Origin: Granulosicoccus sp045106195
Lineage (GTDB): Bacteria; Pseudomonadota; Gammaproteobacteria; Granulosicoccales; Granulosicoccaceae
Assembly: GCA_045106195.1 (NCBI GenBank)
Contig: JBGCEH010000034.1
Span: 62,001 to 126,000, forward strand
Direction: 5' to 3'
Length of the DNA stretch: 64,000 bases
The notes under the pieces are model-generated. The model worked only from the letters and a program-made list of their open reading frames with translations. It searched no databases and had not been told where the DNA came from. Shown here in pieces: positions 41,666 to 51,145 of the stretch; within the stretch, counting starts at the first letter, position 1, and each line of letters opens with the position of its first letter. The translations under genes and the position numbers were made by a program.

Positions 41666-44440
41666 ATGAGCACCTCCGTACACACACCCATGATGCAGCA
41701 ATATCTTGGCATCAAGGCACAGCATCCCGAATCCCTGCTGTTTTATCGCATGGGCGACTTCTACGAGCTGTTCTACGATGATGCCAGGCGCGCATCCGAG
41801 ATTCTGGATATTACGCTAACGGCGCGTGGCAAGAGCGGTGGCGAGCCTATCCCGATGGCAGGCATTCCCTACCATGCCGCCGACAACTATCTGGGCAGGC
41901 TGGTACGTCGGGGCTTGTCTGTTGCCATCTGCGAACAGACTGGCGCGGTTACCAACAAGGGACCGGTAACACGGGAGGTGGTGAGAGTTGTCACGCCCGG
42001 CACTCTCACCGAGGAATCCTTACTCAGTGCTCGCGAAGTCGCGCTGCTGGCTTGCGTCAGTGAGGGTCCGGATGGCTATGCCATTGCAGCTCTCGATGTG
42101 GCGGGCGGTGATCTGGTCGCCATGAACGTCGATGATCTTCCCAGCCTCATGGCGGAGATATCGAGATTGAATCCCGCGGAGCTGCTGCTGCAGGAAAACA
42201 GTATCCTGAACACATCATTAAGCGGTTATACCCGACGCTCCCGGGCACCCTGGCTGTTTGATGAGAAAGCAGCGCGGCAGAGCTTGCTCGATCATTTCAA
42301 CGTCAGAAACCTTGCCGCCTTCGGTTGCGATGACAATGCATTGATTATCACAGCGGCATCCGTCGCACTGGGATACGCACGCGAAACGCAGTTCAATGAC
42401 GTTCGTCAGGTTACGGGATTAACGCTGGAAAATGCCGCCGACACCATCGTGCTGGATCCGGGCACCCGACGCCATCTTGAACTGACTGAAAACATGCATG
42501 GCCAGGCCAGCCATACCCTGGTTAGCGTTATTGACAGAACAGCCAACCCCATGGGCTCGCGCAAGCTGCGTGCGTGGTTGCAACAACCCTTGCGAAAGCG
42601 TCAACTGATCGGGCAACGCCAGTCACAAGTCGCCTTGTTAATGGCTGATCAACGGTGCGACGACATAGCCACCGTATTGGCAAGCATTCATGATGTAGAG
42701 CGTATTACCACCCGCGTGCTACTCGGCAATGTACAACCCCGTGAACTGGAACGCCTGCGTCTGAGTCTTGAGCGACTGCCCGAGCTTGTCGGTCTGCTTG
42801 TAAAAGCGCAAGAGGCACACGCAACGAGCCACGCAGACGACCAGCCCGTTATGTCCCTGCAACCCAGTATCGAGAAGCTGGCAACTGAACTGCAATGCCC
42901 GTCCCTTCTTGCCAGCGCCATCCGAGAAAACCCGCCCGTTGTATTACGCGACGGTGGCGTTCTGGCTGATGGTTATGATGCTGCACTGGACGAGCTTCGC
43001 GGACTGAGCAGCAATGCCGATAATTTCCTCAAGGATATGGAACTACGCGAAAAGCAAGCCACAGGCATAAACTCGTTAAAAGTCGGTTACAACCGTGTGC
43101 ACGGCTTTTACATAGAAACCAGCAAGCAGCAATCACCGCCAGCGCACTATATTCGCAGGCAAACACTTAAGAGCACCGAACGGTATATCACCCCCGAACT
43201 CAAAGAGCACGAAGACAAGGTTCTGGGTGCGCGTGAAAAATCACTAGCACGTGAACGCGAGCTCTACTCCGAGCTTCTGGAGAAGCTGCAGCCAGAACTT
43301 CCGATATTGCGTGATATAGGACAAGTTCTGGCAGAACTGGATGTATTGAACAGTTTTGCCATCATGGCTTGCGAAAACGACTGGTGCCAACCTGTCCTCG
43401 ATGATAGTCCGGGTATGAGGATCGAAAATGGACGTCATCCCGTCGTGGAAGCTCTGATCGACGACCCATTTGTCGCCAATCCCATACATCTGGACGACAC
43501 CCGGCGGATGCTTCTGATAACCGGACCCAATATGGGCGGTAAATCTACATTCATGCGTCAGACAGCGTTGATTGCCCTTCTGGCGCATACCGGTAGTCAT
43601 GTACCCGCCAGCGCAGCGACCATTGGCCCGATAGACCGGATTTTTACGCGCATTGGCGCTTCGGACGATCTGGCTCGGGGACAATCCACCTTCATGGTGG
43701 AAATGACGGAGGCCTCACATATATTGCGTAACGCCACTGAAAACTCGTTAGTACTGATGGATGAGGTAGGTCGTGGTACGAGCACCTATGATGGCTTGTC
43801 ACTTGCCTGGGCTTGCGCTGAACATCTGGCAGAAAACAATCGGGCGTTATGCCTGTTTGCGACACATTATTTTGAGCTGACAGCCATGGCTTCGGATCAT
43901 CCGACGATTGCCAACGTTCATCTGGACGCGGTTGAACACGAAGGAAAAATCGTCTTCATGCACCGTATTCGCACCGGGGCAACCAATAGAAGTTACGGGC
44001 TGCAGGTTGCCCAGCTTGCAGGCATGCCCGATCATGCGCTGCGCTATGCCCACGAAAAGCTGGAACAACTCGAGGCTATGAACGTAATAGCGTCAGCATC
44101 GTCGGGCCAGTCTGATGAAACAGCCGTGAAAGCTCGCCCCGACAAGCCTTCAGATGGTCACCAGATGCCATCGACCGGGGGTTTCATACCATCAGCGAAA
44201 CCGGCTCCGATCGCAGACGATGCCCCCGCGACTCAACCAACGCTCAAACAACAGGCTCCCCAACTGGCCCACAACACAGCGAACGGATTGGCACAACCGC
44301 CCCAGCTGGACCTCTTCGGGCAACCGGATGCCCTTCACAGTTATCTGGCAAAACTGGATCTGGACGGATTAACAGCCCGCGAAGCACTTAGCCATCTGTA
44401 CGCAATGGCAGAATTAAACTACTCTAAAAACAAACAGTGA
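41666..44440 (+). CDS. mutS: DNA mismatch repair protein MutS
   Basis: Recognises mismatches and starts repair with MutL; 924 residues. The mismatch-contact motif GDFYELFYDDA is near residue 30. The core, lever and clamp domains follow, then the ATPase with Walker A TGPNMGGKSTFMRQ, ARGQSTFMVEM, Walker B SLVLMDEVGRGTSTYDG and the ATHYFEL switch. The C-terminal 130 residues contain a long Pro/Ala/Gln linker, the likely beta-clamp motif QLDLFG, and a helical tetramerisation end. The linker is longer than in E. coli MutS (853 residues). The ATG at 41666 fits MSTSVHTPMMQQYLGIKAQ. nadK follows after 50 bp. Confidence 0.98.
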   Translation: MSTSVHTPMMQQYLGIKAQHPESLLFYRMGDFYELFYDDARRASEILDITLTARGKSGGEPIPMAGIPYHAADNYLGRLVRRGLSVAICEQTGAVTNKGPVTREVVRVVTPGTLTEESLLSAREVALLACVSEGPDGYAIAALDVAGGDLVAMNVDDLPSLMAEISRLNPAELLLQENSILNTSLSGYTRRSRAPWLFDEKAARQSLLDHFNVRNLAAFGCDDNALIITAASVALGYARETQFNDVRQVTGLTLENAADTIVLDPGTRRHLELTENMHGQASHTLVSVIDRTANPMGSRKLRAWLQQPLRKRQLIGQRQSQVALLMADQRCDDIATVLASIHDVERITTRVLLGNVQPRELERLRLSLERLPELVGLLVKAQEAHATSHADDQPVMSLQPSIEKLATELQCPSLLASAIRENPPVVLRDGGVLADGYDAALDELRGLSSNADNFLKDMELREKQATGINSLKVGYNRVHGFYIETSKQQSPPAHYIRRQTLKSTERYITPELKEHEDKVLGAREKSLARERELYSELLEKLQPELPILRDIGQVLAELDVLNSFAIMACENDWCQPVLDDSPGMRIENGRHPVVEALIDDPFVANPIHLDDTRRMLLITGPNMGGKSTFMRQTALIALLAHTGSHVPASAATIGPIDRIFTRIGASDDLARGQSTFMVEMTEASHILRNATENSLVLMDEVGRGTSTYDGLSLAWACAEHLAENNRALCLFATHYFELTAMASDHPTIANVHLDAVEHEGKIVFMHRIRTGATNRSYGLQVAQLAGMPDHALRYAHEKLEQLEAMNVIASASSGQSDETAVKARPDKPSDGHQMPSTGGFIPSAKPAPIADDAPATQPTLKQQAPQLAHNTANGLAQPPQLDLFGQPDALHSYLAKLDLDGLTAREALSHLYAMAELNYSKNKQ

Positions 44441-44490
44441 TGCGGCCAGGATCAATAGCAAGGTACCCGTGCTCGTGATACTTTAGCTAA

Positions 44491-45351
44491 ATGACAAATT
44501 TTTCAAGAGTCGGCCTCATCGTCAAATTCAACGATGAGAGCGTGACCAATACGGCCAACGATGTAATAGCCTGCTTTGAGAGCCACGGGCTGGACGTCGC
44601 ACTCGAGCACAGCACACGTAACCTTATTGAAAACCGTGACACGGTGGCCATAGAGGAGATTGCCAGAACATGCGATCTTGCCGTGGTTATAGGCGGTGAT
44701 GGCACATTGTTGAGCGCAGCACGTGCACTGGTTGACCACGACATCCCCTTGGTCGGGATCAATCGGGGTCGACTGGGATTTCTGGTAGACGTCCCTCCCG
44801 CGCCGGGTCTTACGGCGTTAAACGGTATTCTGAATGGCGAATATCTGGAAGAAAACCGTACCATGCTCCAAACCCGCATACTACGAGACGGCGAATGTGT
44901 TGCAAATTCGCATGCCTTTAACGATACCGTTATTCGCGTGCGCGATCGTTTGCAGATAATGGATTTCGACATCATCATCGATGATGTGCTGGTCACCCAC
45001 CAACGCGCCGATGGCTTGATAGTAGCCACACCTTCCGGCAGTACGGCCTACTCGCTGTCCAATGGGGGTCCCATCGTGGCACCTACTATCGATACCCTTA
45101 TCGTACATCCGATTTGTCCGCACACCCTTACCAGTCGGCCCTTGCTGGTAGAAGGCGAGTCCCGTATCAAGGTACATTTGTGGGACGACGACGTCAGTGC
45201 GGCTCAGGTCGTTTGTGATGGCCAGGTGTACATGGATGCCATGCTCGGCGACATGGTCGAAATCTGCCGGCATCCCAAGCGAATGCGCCTGTTACACCCT
45301 GAAGATTACGACTACCACCGTATTCTAAGGGAAAAGCTGAACTGGGGTTAG
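44491..45351 (+). CDS. nadK: NAD kinase
   Basis: Phosphorylates NAD to NADP; 286 residues, normal length. The signature GGDGTLLSAARAL (about residues 69-81), NRGRLGFLVDV, HAFNDTVIRV and the PSGSTAYSLSNGGPI block are intact. It begins a nadK-recN-bamE run: the recN GTG is 7 bp after the nadK stop, so they should be co-transcribed. Linkage of nadK and recN is widespread in proteobacteria. Confidence 0.97.
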   Translation: MTNFSRVGLIVKFNDESVTNTANDVIACFESHGLDVALEHSTRNLIENRDTVAIEEIARTCDLAVVIGGDGTLLSAARALVDHDIPLVGINRGRLGFLVDVPPAPGLTALNGILNGEYLEENRTMLQTRILRDGECVANSHAFNDTVIRVRDRLQIMDFDIIIDDVLVTHQRADGLIVATPSGSTAYSLSNGGPIVAPTIDTLIVHPICPHTLTSRPLLVEGESRIKVHLWDDDVSAAQVVCDGQVYMDAMLGDMVEICRHPKRMRLLHPEDYDYHRILREKLNWG

Positions 45352-45357
45352 AGTCTC

Positions 45358-47013
45358 GTGCTGACTCACCTGCACATTCGCCACTTCGCTATCATCGATA
45401 CCTCGGAGATCGAGCTGGACGGCGGAATGACCGCCCTGACTGGCGAAACTGGCGCAGGGAAATCCATTCTGCTTGGTGCATTGAGTCTGGTTCTGGGCGC
45501 CAGAGCCAATAGCGACAGTATCCAACAGGGCCAGAAACGCGCTGACATCACAGCGACGTTCACGCTCGACGATAATCCCGAGGTGCGGCAGTGGCTCGAA
45601 ACCAACGAGCTTGATGCTGAAGACGAGTGCATTCTACGTCGAACACTCAATGCCAACGGCAAGTCCAGAGCGACTATTAATGATGTTCCTGTCTCCCTGC
45701 AAATGCTTAACGAGTTGGGCAAACAACTGGTCACCATCCATGGGCAACATGCTCATCAGACGCTGGGCAAAAGTACTGAACAGCGAAACCTTCTTGACAG
45801 TGTCGCGGGAACTCGCCAGCGCGACAAAGTTACCAGGGCATTTCAGTCATGGAAGCAGGCATCGGATGCTCTGGCTAATCATGAAAGCGATGCCAAAGAG
45901 CGTGTGCAGAGGACTGATCTGATCAGCTTCCAGTTGCAGGAATTCGACGAGCTGGACATCGGCAACATGGCCGTTGAAGAGATAGAATCAGAACATCAGT
46001 GGCTCGCCAATTCCGATCGAATTATGGCGCTTTGTAACGAGGTGCTCGCCAGCCTTGATGACCAGGCCTACCCTGCCCTGAACCGCTCAACCAAACCTTT
46101 GACCGAATTGGTCTGCATCGATGAACGCTTGCGAGAGCCTCTGGACCTGATCGAATCGGCCAGTATACAGATTGCCGAATCGGCACAAGCGGTGCGAGGC
46201 TGCCTGAGTGCGCTGGAACACGATGACAGTCGCCTGCAATGGCTTGACCAGAAATTGGGTGCACTGCATCGCCTGGCGAAAAAGCATCAATGCTCCTTGC
46301 ACGAACTCACACAGGTTGAGGATACACTGCGTAGCGAGTACGAACAGCTTCTGGACCCGGCAAACAGCTCCGAAGAACTAACCCGCGAGTGCGAAGCCTT
46401 GCGAGCCGTCTATGACAAGGAAGCCGCCAAGCTCAGTAAACATCGAAAAAAACAGGCAAAGACGATGGCGACCACGATTACTGCGGCCATGCAGGGTTTG
46501 AGTATGACGGGCGGTGTATTCGATATCGACATACAAACCGATACCCAAGAACCTCATGCGTATGGCAACGACACCGTCAGCTTTCTCGTAAGCCCGAATC
46601 CCGGCATCAAGCCTGCGCCACTGGCGAAAATCGCATCAGGGGGTGAATTGTCCAGAATCAGCCTGTGTATACAGCTGGCCACACTCGACACACACTCTGT
46701 CTCTACATTGGTGTTTGATGAAGTGGATACCGGTGTCGGGGGAGCAGTGGCAGAAACAGTGGGGCAATTGCTCAGAAGAGTGGGCAGCCATGCCCAGGTT
46801 CTGTGTGTTACGCATCTTCCCCAGGTGGCAGCCCAGGCCCATAATCACCTCAAGGTGGCCAAGCAGGTCATCAACGGCAAGACTCACACTGCCGTTGCTA
46901 CTCTGGACAAAAAATCCACGCGCGATGAAATTGCGCGCATGCTCGGTGGTGCAAAGGTGACCAAAAAGAGCCAGCAACATGCACAGGAGATGCTGGATTC
47001 TGCCGCTTCATAG
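45358..47013 (+). CDS. recN: DNA repair protein RecN
   Basis: SMC-like ATPase for double-strand break repair; 551 residues. Walker A TGETGAGKSILLGAL near residue 30; long coiled-coil arms in the middle (about 150-370); the signature KIASGGELSRISL and Walker B TLVFDEVDTGVGGAVAE in the C-terminal lobe, then CVTHLPQVAAQA. It starts with GTG at 45358, 7 bp after nadK. RecN is normally LexA-controlled in this class; no CTG-N10-CAG box was noticed directly before it, so it may be expressed from the nadK promoter. Confidence 0.97.
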   Translation: MLTHLHIRHFAIIDTSEIELDGGMTALTGETGAGKSILLGALSLVLGARANSDSIQQGQKRADITATFTLDDNPEVRQWLETNELDAEDECILRRTLNANGKSRATINDVPVSLQMLNELGKQLVTIHGQHAHQTLGKSTEQRNLLDSVAGTRQRDKVTRAFQSWKQASDALANHESDAKERVQRTDLISFQLQEFDELDIGNMAVEEIESEHQWLANSDRIMALCNEVLASLDDQAYPALNRSTKPLTELVCIDERLREPLDLIESASIQIAESAQAVRGCLSALEHDDSRLQWLDQKLGALHRLAKKHQCSLHELTQVEDTLRSEYEQLLDPANSSEELTRECEALRAVYDKEAAKLSKHRKKQAKTMATTITAAMQGLSMTGGVFDIDIQTDTQEPHAYGNDTVSFLVSPNPGIKPAPLAKIASGGELSRISLCIQLATLDTHSVSTLVFDEVDTGVGGAVAETVGQLLRRVGSHAQVLCVTHLPQVAAQAHNHLKVAKQVINGKTHTAVATLDKKSTRDEIARMLGGAKVTKKSQQHAQEMLDSAAS

Positions 47014-47132
47014 TGTTTCGGCCATGGAAGATGGCAGAGAGCTTTCACGACACTGAAGCCCGCGTTCTGTTTACCATTCGTTTCTCTGCTAGCCTTACGG
47101 CAGGTTTTACTCACTTTCTCCGGATAATCACT

Positions 47133-47531
47133 ATGCGTGCTGTTCTCTGTGTCTTGCTCCTGTGCCTGGTGTCGGCCTGCGGCGGTGACCCGTTCTGGCT
47201 GCCAAGAGCTCACAAGATCACCATCCAGCAAGGTAACCTGATCAATCAAGATCAGCTAGCACGAGTCACTGTCGGCATGGATCGCGAACTGGTCCGTAAC
47301 CTCATTGGTACCCCAGTCATCTCAACGCCTTTTCAGGCTGACCGATGGGACTATGTGTACACGCAAGGCCCGGCAGGTAATGCAATAACCGCAAAACGAG
47401 TATCCATCGTATTCAGCGACAACAAGGTTGCCAGCATCGATGACAACCAAGATCTGGAAAGCGGCGAGCTACCTCCACAACGCTATTTCTGGGAGAAACG
47501 CGACGGCGAAGCGCCCATGCCAGACTTCTAG
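47133..47531 (+). CDS. bamE: Outer membrane assembly lipoprotein BamE
   Basis: Lipoprotein of the BAM complex that folds beta-barrel proteins into the outer membrane (SmpA/OmlA family). The ATG at 47133 gives 132 residues with signal MRAVLCVLLLCLVSAC and lipid Cys at residue 16. Family blocks: KITIQQGNLINQDQLARVTVGM, LIGTPVISTPFQADRWDYVY, and later VSIVFSDNKVASIDD. The frame is open 40 codons upstream, which would bury the signal. It tails recN and overlaps the convergent rnfH-like gene by 4 bp at the 3' ends. Confidence 0.94.
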   Translation: MRAVLCVLLLCLVSACGGDPFWLPRAHKITIQQGNLINQDQLARVTVGMDRELVRNLIGTPVISTPFQADRWDYVYTQGPAGNAITAKRVSIVFSDNKVASIDDNQDLESGELPPQRYFWEKRDGEAPMPDF

Positions 47532-47836
47532 CGAGAATCGTTTCTTCTTGCGATCTCGCGCCGGCGCTCTTTAGGGTCTTGCTGCAGCGGGCGATAGATT
47601 TCCAGACGGTCCCCGGTCTTCAATAAATACTTATCATCGACGGCAACGCCGTAGACGCCGATTGGCAGAGCAAGGGCCCCCAGTGCCTCTTCAGCAGCGG
47701 CAAGTTCCAGTAGATTGCGCTCCAGAACAATCGTTAGCGCCTCTCTGGCACCCGTACCCGCAGGCAGTTCAACCTCGATAAGCTGCTGCTCTTCGGGTAA
47801 TGCATATACCACCTTAACGGTAACGGTTTCACTCAC
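47528..47836 (-). CDS. rnfH: RnfH-family ubiquitin-like protein
   Basis: Small protein of the RnfH family (beta-grasp fold), 102 residues: VKVVYALPEEQQLIEVELPAGTGAREAL, PIGVYGVAVDDKYLLKTGDRLEIYRPL and the basic end DPKERRREIARR. Family members accompany ratA in the conserved smpB-ratA-rnfH-bamE locus. The molecular role is unclear. It lies 77 bp downstream of ratA on the same strand. Confidence 0.88.
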   Translation of the reverse strand: MSETVTVKVVYALPEEQQLIEVELPAGTGAREALTIVLERNLLELAAAEEALGALALPIGVYGVAVDDKYLLKTGDRLEIYRPLQQDPKERRREIARRNDSR

Positions 47837-47913
47837 CGACGTTTACAGTGCCGGTGCTTTGAGAATCAGTGTTGTTCATACATTTTTCGCTCTAACGCTA
47901 AAAAAATCCAACG

Positions 47914-48348
47914 CTACCCCGCCTGTATTTCATCAGCCCGTTTTACAAACGCTGCCACCATTGTGTCGCAGATCTTTGAAAATGCACCACCCAGCAAAGC
48001 GGCCATCACCCGGCTCTTGAATTCGAAGTCGATTGCAAGCTCAACCTTGCATGCGTTTTCGTCAATGGGTGTGAAGCTCCATACGCCAGCCAGTTTCTTG
48101 AAAGGCCCATCAACCAGCCCCATGTGAATGGCGGTATCTGCCTCCAGTCGATTACGCGTGGTAAATGCAAGTCCTTTCATGCGTTTGTCCATGGAAACGG
48201 TTGCCAGCTGATGAGTGTCGCTCTGCTCCATCACTGAGGCATTGGCGCACCATGGCAAAAATCTGGGGTAAGACTCGATATCGCGAACCAGTGAATACAT
48301 ATTGGCAGCCGAGTGTAAAACCAGGGCAGAACGGGAAATGCTAGTCAT
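47914..48348 (-). CDS. ratA: SRPBCC/START-fold protein RatA (ubiquinone-binding family)
   Basis: A 144-residue START-like protein: ISRSALVLHSAANMYSLVRDIESYPRFLPWC, KGLAFTTRNRL, GPFKKLAGVWSFTPI and the C-terminal helix SKICDTMVAAFVKRADEI. Relatives include E. coli RatA, reported as a ribosome-association inhibitor, and the Coq10-type ubiquinone-binding proteins; a quinone-related role is as likely here. It is divergent from smpB with a 49-bp gap, the standard arrangement. Confidence 0.9.
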   Translation of the reverse strand: MTSISRSALVLHSAANMYSLVRDIESYPRFLPWCANASVMEQSDTHQLATVSMDKRMKGLAFTTRNRLEADTAIHMGLVDGPFKKLAGVWSFTPIDENACKVELAIDFEFKSRVMAALLGGAFSKICDTMVAAFVKRADEIQAG

Positions 48349-48397
48349 CGGTACAATTTAAGCTTTAGGCTCGTAAGAGAGTCCCTATAATAGAGAC

Positions 48398-48886
48398 ATG
48401 GCGAAGAAAAATAAGTCGAAGGGCAATAAAGTCTCCAGCGGTGCGCTCATCGCTCGAAATAAACGTGCCACTTACGATTTCAAGATAGACGAAAAGTTCG
48501 AGGCCGGGCTGGTTCTTCAGGGCTGGGAAGTAAAAAGCCTGAGAGAAGGCCGTGTGCAACTGGTTGACGGTTATGTGCAGCTGGTACGCGGTGAGGCCTA
48601 CCTGTACGGGGCCAATATCAACCCGCTCAACTCAGCCTCCAGCCATTATGTGGCGGAGAACACCCGCACTCGTAAGCTCCTACTCAATCGACGGGAGTTG
48701 TCGCGGCTGATCGGCGCTGTTGAACGCAAGGGCTACACCATTGTCGCCATGTCGATGTACTGGAAAAACGGTAAGGTCAAGATCGAGATCGGTATCGGTA
48801 AGGGCAAGAAGGAATTCGACAAACGCGCCTCTATCAAGGATCGCGACTGGCAGCGTGACAAGGCTCGCGTGGTACGAACGCATTAG
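48398..48886 (+). CDS. smpB: tmRNA-binding protein SmpB
   Basis: Partner of tmRNA in trans-translation that rescues stalled ribosomes; 162 residues. The OB-fold core carries NKRATYDFKIDEKFEAGLVL, GWEVKSLREGRVQLVDGYV and the basic C-terminal tail YWKNGKVKIEIGIGKGKKEFDKR followed by DRDWQRDKARVV. No tmRNA gene was found next to it in the window. The region after it up to dnaQ (91 bp) has no clear terminator. Confidence 0.97.
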   Translation: MAKKNKSKGNKVSSGALIARNKRATYDFKIDEKFEAGLVLQGWEVKSLREGRVQLVDGYVQLVRGEAYLYGANINPLNSASSHYVAENTRTRKLLLNRRELSRLIGAVERKGYTIVAMSMYWKNGKVKIEIGIGKGKKEFDKRASIKDRDWQRDKARVVRTH

Positions 48887-48977
48887 TCCGAACATGCCGG
48901 GAAAACTCCGGGCAGCGAGGATGGTGCTTCCCTGATGGGCTGGCTGGGCTGTGTTTTTCAGGCAAAGCCTTGCCCAG

Positions 48978-49697
48978 TCAGTGCACTTCAGTTTCCGCCA
49001 CAAACCGATCCCAGGCGCAGCCATCATCAGCCTTGCGTAGCCTTTGCAGCCAATGTTCGTGCGCCTCGGCATCATCATCGCCGACCTGTATCAGCGTCAG
49101 TTGACTAACATCCACCGTGACAGCAAGGTCAACCGTGACAGAGCCAGTGGAGCTGTCCTGATCCAGTGACAGCGCCGTCTGCCCACCGGTCATCGCCAGA
49201 TACACATCCGCCAATATCTCCGAATCCAGCAAAGCGCCGTGTAGCGTTCGATGGGAGTTGTTGACGCCCAGACGCTTGCAAAGGGCATCAAGGTTATTTC
49301 TTTGCCCCGGAAACTGTTTTCTGGCCATCGCCAGCGTATCCGTCACCTTGCACACTCGCCGCAACTCCACCGGCATATTGCACAAGGCGAACTCATGCTC
49401 CAGAAATCCGACGTCGAAATCGGCGTTGTGGATGATCAGCTCGGCCCCAAGCAAATAGTCCTTGAGCTCTGCCGCAACCTGTGCGAAGCGCGGTTTGTCG
49501 ATCAGAAACTCATTGGTAATACCGTGCACCGCCATGGCACCGGCATCAATATCACGATCCGGTTGCAGGTAAAGGTGCAGGTTATTGCCGGTGAGTCTGC
49601 GTTCTGTCATTTCCACGCAACCCACTTCGATGATCCGGTGGCCGTCACGGGTGTCAAGGCCAGTGGTTTCGGTATCCAGCACTACTAGGCGACTCAC
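48978..49697 (-). CDS. dnaQ: DNA polymerase III epsilon subunit
   Basis: 3'-5' proofreading exonuclease of the replicative polymerase; 239 residues. ExoI VLDTETTGLD (D8, E10), ExoII IIHNADFDVGFLEHEF and ExoIII RTLHGALLDSEILADVY with the catalytic His and Asp. The C-terminal 55 residues after TGGQTAL are a low-homology linker and the polymerase-binding tail. Its first base is shared with the end of rnhA, so the two are coupled, the opposite arrangement to the divergent rnhA/dnaQ of E. coli. Confidence 0.96.
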   Translation of the reverse strand: MSRLVVLDTETTGLDTRDGHRIIEVGCVEMTERRLTGNNLHLYLQPDRDIDAGAMAVHGITNEFLIDKPRFAQVAAELKDYLLGAELIIHNADFDVGFLEHEFALCNMPVELRRVCKVTDTLAMARKQFPGQRNNLDALCKRLGVNNSHRTLHGALLDSEILADVYLAMTGGQTALSLDQDSSTGSVTVDLAVTVDVSQLTLIQVGDDDAEAHEHWLQRLRKADDGCAWDRFVAETEVH

Positions 49698-50149
49698 TAT
49701 GTGAGCCCCCCAGTCGCAGACTTCGGCATCTCATCAATCCCTCGGTTGGCAAGATGATCCACCCGCTCGTTCTCCGCATGGCCACTATGACCTTTCACCC
49801 AACGCCACTCAACGGTGTGTTTTGCTGCCAGGGCGTCAATCTCCTTCCATAAATCGACATTTTTCACAGGCTGCTTCGACGCGGTTTTCCAGCCACGCTT
49901 TTTCCAGCCGTCGATCCATTCAGTGATGCCTTTGCGCACGTACTGAGAGTCAGTTGTCAACACAACCTGGCTGGGCTTTTTCAAGGCCTCAAGGGATTTG
50001 ATAACGGCGGTCATCTCCATCCGATTGTTGGTGGTATGAGCCTCCCCACCCCACAACTCCTTTTCATGGGCGCCTGAACGCAGCAATGCCCCCCAACCAC
50101 CCAGGCCGGGATTTCCGCGGCAGGCTCCGTCGGTAAAAATCTCAATCAT
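49697..50149 (-). CDS. rnhA: Ribonuclease HI
   Basis: Degrades RNA in RNA-DNA hybrids; 150 residues. Catalytic acidic residues are in IFTDGACRGNPG (D7), NNRMEMTAVI (E45), LTTDSQYV (D67) and ERVDHLAN near the C terminus, with the HSGHAENE loop. The basic protrusion GWKKRGWKTASKQPVKN is present. It lies between the methyltransferase gene (68 bp upstream) and dnaQ (1-bp overlap). Confidence 0.97.
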   Translation of the reverse strand: MIEIFTDGACRGNPGLGGWGALLRSGAHEKELWGGEAHTTNNRMEMTAVIKSLEALKKPSQVVLTTDSQYVRKGITEWIDGWKKRGWKTASKQPVKNVDLWKEIDALAAKHTVEWRWVKGHSGHAENERVDHLANRGIDEMPKSATGGLT

Positions 50150-50217
50150 GTCTCGAAAACTATCTCAAACCAGAACGTTTATGAATCAACTCAGAGCTTG
50201 GCTGCGAAGCCGTGGGG

Positions 50218-51084
50218 TTAGCGGATGCGCGAGTCTATGCGTGCAACGGTTGCACGACGCCTTGAGCCTGCCTCCTCACCGGTACGGGCAAAACTGCCGG
50301 CTGCCAGTGTCTTGCGCGCACGCCCGACACGCTGCCGCGCCATGGTCATGGGTATTGTCTGCTTGCGTGCACGCATGATGTACACCCCGCCGACACCACC
50401 CATCCAGCGATGCAGTTTTTCCAATTTTGCCAGACGTTTTAGCACGGTAACGTTATTGATGGGCGGCCGCATGAACATTGCGGTGCTGTCGAGCACGCGG
50501 TAGTCGAGTACAGAGAGCCAGTCGCTAACCCGATGCCTGGCATAAAACCGGCCATTCCATGGCTCACGCCGTCGCCACGCAGTCAGCGCATGACGCGCAC
50601 CAAAAGCACTGTAGGGATTAAACCCGACGATAATGAGCTGTCCGTCATCGGTGAGTACCCGGTTGGCTTCACGCAGAGCCTGGTGAGGATGTTCACAAAA
50701 ATCCAGAGTATGGAAGAACGCGACGGCTTTCATAGTGCCTGACGCTATCGGCAAAGATAGGACATCGCCATGTATATCTGCCTCGGCACCCGGCGCGTCG
50801 AGCACCAGATTTCTCTGCAGGCCCGCGCCTGCCAGCAAGTGCATGTCAGGCACAAGATTACCCACTTGCAACCCTTGATAGCCGAATACATCCGTCAATC
50901 GGCTACCCAGTTCGTATTCCAGGCGCTGGGCAATGGACTGTCCAAGGCTGGTTGCGTACCATTGTGCCAATGGGGCCTGCGCATCAAGCCATACTGGTCC
51001 CGGTCGTACATTTCCAAGCGTGATATTTACCATCTTAAAGCCAGACCTCGCCACCAAAGTATTTTCATCCATCACCTCCTGCAT
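50218..51084 (-). CDS. SAM-dependent methyltransferase, YafS-like
   Basis: Class I methyltransferase of 288 residues that occupies the place of E. coli yafS upstream of rnhA. The region around LDAPGAEADIHGDVLSLPIA represents the SAM-binding acidic and motif II area, followed by VAFFHTLDFCEHPHQALREA and ANRVLTDDGQLIIVGFNPYS (motifs post-II). The first Gly-rich motif is poorly conserved (MHLLAGAGLQRN). The C-terminal 45 residues are Arg/Lys/Ala-rich and probably disordered. A start at 51033 (MVNITLGNV) is an alternative to the ATG at 51084. Substrate is unknown. Confidence 0.8.
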   Translation of the reverse strand: MQEVMDENTLVARSGFKMVNITLGNVRPGPVWLDAQAPLAQWYATSLGQSIAQRLEYELGSRLTDVFGYQGLQVGNLVPDMHLLAGAGLQRNLVLDAPGAEADIHGDVLSLPIASGTMKAVAFFHTLDFCEHPHQALREANRVLTDDGQLIIVGFNPYSAFGARHALTAWRRREPWNGRFYARHRVSDWLSVLDYRVLDSTAMFMRPPINNVTVLKRLAKLEKLHRWMGGVGGVYIMRARKQTIPMTMARQRVGRARKTLAAGSFARTGEEAGSRRRATVARIDSRIR

Positions 51085-51145
51085 CTGCCCGCTGAAGTCA
51101 TGTCATCAGACGATCACTTCGAAAGGATCATCCTCGCAGTTCCCC